Below are positions 4,392-5,662 of a DNA stretch of 5,662 nt, in pieces. Numbering within the stretch: position 1 is the stretch's first letter; every line of letters begins with the position of its first letter. The notes beneath the pieces were generated by a model. It ran no database searches. It was given only the letters and a program-made list of their open reading frames with translations, and had not been told where the DNA came from. Location of the stretch: contig JAUNXD010000116.1 in NCBI GenBank assembly GCA_030539985.1, positions 1 through 5,662 of the forward strand, written 5' to 3'. The DNA is from Methanobrevibacter sp. (GTDB taxonomy: Archaea > Methanobacteriota > Methanobacteria > Methanobacteriales > Methanobacteriaceae). The translations under genes and the position numbers were made by a program.

Positions 4392-5662
4392 CTAATTTTT
4401 CCTTCTTAATGTTATACCGCAAACAGCCAACAGCGCTAAAAGAACAATTACTATCGGATTACCGGTAGCATGCATTTTTGATTTAGGCGGATTATTAACC
4501 GGACTTCCCTTATCGGAAGGACTATCAGTTCCGCTGTCGTCATCATCATCCGCCGGAACAGGTGAATTTCCACCGTCATCCTCTTCAACCACAATGATTT
4601 CAGTATCATTGTTATTGGTTTGATTAGGATCATAAGTGGAACTGTTGACGACAACAATGTTTGCAATCCTGCCGTTTGAAATCAGTACTCTTGTAGTGAG
4701 TTCCAATGTAGCGCTCTGACCTTTGGTCAAGTTGCCGATTTTCCAGACATTGCCCTCGAATGACCCCTTACTTCCAACTGCTTTGGTTAGATGCAATCCT
4801 TCAGGCAATTGTTCGGTGACTACAACATCAAATGCAGTGTCCGGTCCATTGTTAGTGACTTTAATTGTCCATACAATCAAATCACCTTTCTTAGGTTTAG
4901 GATTGGAAACTGTTTTTGTAATTGATATGTCCGCTTCAGGGTCAACGCTGATTGTTTCATTGTCCTCATTATTGGTTTCATTAGGGTCGTATGTTTTATT
5001 GGATGATACGACTGCAATATTTGTAATATTGACGTTTGTAACATCAACACGTGTTTTGAAGCTAATGTTTACTGTTTCCCCCTTAGCTATCTTATCAATT
5101 AACTTGTAAATACGATTATTGTTTCTTGATACATCACCGCTGATGAATGTCAATCCGTTCGGCAGCACATCTTCAATTAAAACTTCTTTTGCATTATCAG
5201 GACCGTTATTGGTAACGCTTATTGTCCAGACAATCACATCTCCCTTGCGAGGGGTTGAATTGCTTACTGTTTTAACAATGACCAGGTCGGATATTGGTGG
5301 AACCTCAATGGTTTCATTGTCCTCGTTATTGGTCTCATTAGGGTCGTAAGTGTCACTGGTAACATTAGCAATGTTAGTAATGTCGGCGTCACTTACCTCA
5401 ACAACGGTTTCAAAGGTGAATGTCTGATTCTTGCCGGCTTCAAGAAGAGCAATAGTGAATGAAACATTACTGCCTCCATTTACTAATCTGATGCCATTTG
5501 GCAAGTTATCACTAACAACAACATTAACCGCACTGTCAGGACCCTTATTGATAACAACCAAAGTCCATGTGACAGTATCACCCTTCATAGGAGTGGAATT
5601 ATTAACAGTCTTTATAATGACGAGATCGGCTTCAAGAACCGCTTCTGTAGTATTTTCAGCTT
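4392..5662 (-). CDS. DUF11-repeat adhesin-like surface protein, C-terminal part (5' end outside the window)
   Basis: The frame is open to the right edge, so only the last 422 residues are present. The ATG at 5588 is internal: it sits in TPMKGDTV, which aligns with TPRKGDVI and KPKKGDLI in the later repeats. Three tandem DUF11-type domains (about residues 11-124, 125-243 and 244-359 of the visible part) each run from a D-L/I-x-I-x-KTV strand through KGD, W-T, NxGPD and LPxGL to a closing YDPNxTNN. An acidic Asp/Ser/Pro-rich linker (about 360-394) follows, then MHATGNP, a hydrophobic helix (about 402-418) and a basic RRKN tail. That end is a membrane anchor, so the repeats should lie outside the cell. 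DUF11 domains are immunoglobulin-like stalk modules, and related methanogen proteins are called adhesin-like. At least 15 N-x-S/T sequons are present. The ligand is unknown and the adhesin role is inferred. The gene ends 241 bases before ilvD and has its own terminator, so it is probably a separate unit. Confidence 0.88.
   Translation of the reverse strand, partial: AENTTEAVLEADLVIIKTVNNSTPMKGDTVTWTLVVINKGPDSAVNVVVSDNLPNGIRLVNGGSNVSFTIALLEAGKNQTFTFETVVEVSDADITNIANVTSDTYDPNETNNEDNETIEVPPISDLVIVKTVSNSTPRKGDVIVWTISVTNNGPDNAKEVLIEDVLPNGLTFISGDVSRNNNRIYKLIDKIAKGETVNISFKTRVDVTNVNITNIAVVSSNKTYDPNETNNEDNETISVDPEADISITKTVSNPKPKKGDLIVWTIKVTNNGPDTAFDVVVTEQLPEGLHLTKAVGSKGSFEGNVWKIGNLTKGQSATLELTTRVLISNGRIANIVVVNSSTYDPNQTNNNDTEIIVVEEDDGGNSPVPADDDDDSGTDSPSDKGSPVNNPPKSKMHATGNPIVIVLLALLAVCGITLRRKN
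4584..5630 (-). repeat. Three tandem DUF11 domain repeats within the surface protein gene
   Basis: The units are about 5630-5289, 5288-4932 and 4931-4584, each 114-119 codons long. The protein repeats share KTV-N/S-N near the start, KGD, N-x-GPD and a closing YDPN-x-TNN block. The DNA has diverged over most of each unit, except for a 44-base block encoding the closing motif at 4951-4994 and 5308-5351, which I count as 40 of 44 identical. The third unit keeps the motif but with more changes (YDPNQTNNNDTE). More units probably continue past the right edge, because the visible sequence begins just before a repeat. Confidence 0.85.

Noticed and set aside
4723..5109. 128-codon open frame on the plus strand
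   Set aside because: It is antisense to the DUF11 repeats, and a similar antisense frame recurs at 5119-5349 because the repeats recur. It is a shadow.
5586..5588. ATG as the start of the surface protein
   Set aside because: The frame stays open for 24 more codons to the window edge, these encode the start of a DUF11 repeat, and the Met lies where other repeats have Arg or Lys. It is internal.

Overview
The window looks like the chromosome of a methanogenic archaeon of the order Methanobacteriales, most likely Methanobrevibacter or a close relative. This is an inference from three things: a surface protein built of DUF11 repeats with an acidic linker and a short C-terminal membrane anchor (a type of adhesin-like protein abundant in that genus), very A+T-rich spacers between moderately G+C-balanced genes, and archaeal signals (TATA-like boxes, GGTGA-type ribosome binding sites, T-tract terminators). 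No sequence search was possible, so the genus is not proven.

All recognisable genes lie on the minus strand, so the window is best read from right to left. At 5662-4392 is the C-terminal part of the surface protein, whose N-terminus lies beyond the right edge. It ends in a clear hairpin plus T-tract terminator (4390-4348). After a gene-free spacer of about 240 bases that carries a TATA-like box, a three-gene cluster follows: ilvD (dihydroxy-acid dehydratase, 4150-2501), hisD (histidinol dehydrogenase, 2493-1216) and a maltose/galactoside-type hexapeptide O-acetyltransferase (1215-676). The gaps are 7 and 0 bases, so this is almost certainly one transcription unit. It combines the dehydration step of branched-chain amino acid synthesis, the final two oxidations of histidine synthesis and a sugar or small-molecule acetyltransferase. 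A second hairpin plus T-tract (688-652) overlaps the last stop codon and closes the unit.

Bases 1-650 hold no conventional gene, but they are not featureless. On the minus strand there is a possible miniature transcription unit: a TATA-like box (564-551), a 39-codon frame encoding a hydrophobic peptide with one likely membrane helix (500-381), and a branched hairpin structure followed by a T-rich stretch (345-276). Further left are a 10-base-arm palindrome (160-180), a long two-part hairpin (69-119) that shares its closing bases and flank with the first structure, and a strong ribosome binding site (18-12) suggesting that another minus-strand gene begins at or just past the left edge.

I see no CRISPR array, insertion sequence, tRNA or rRNA. 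The metabolic genes are ordinary. The parts most worth a second look are the structured spacer at 1-600 and the repeat-built surface protein.
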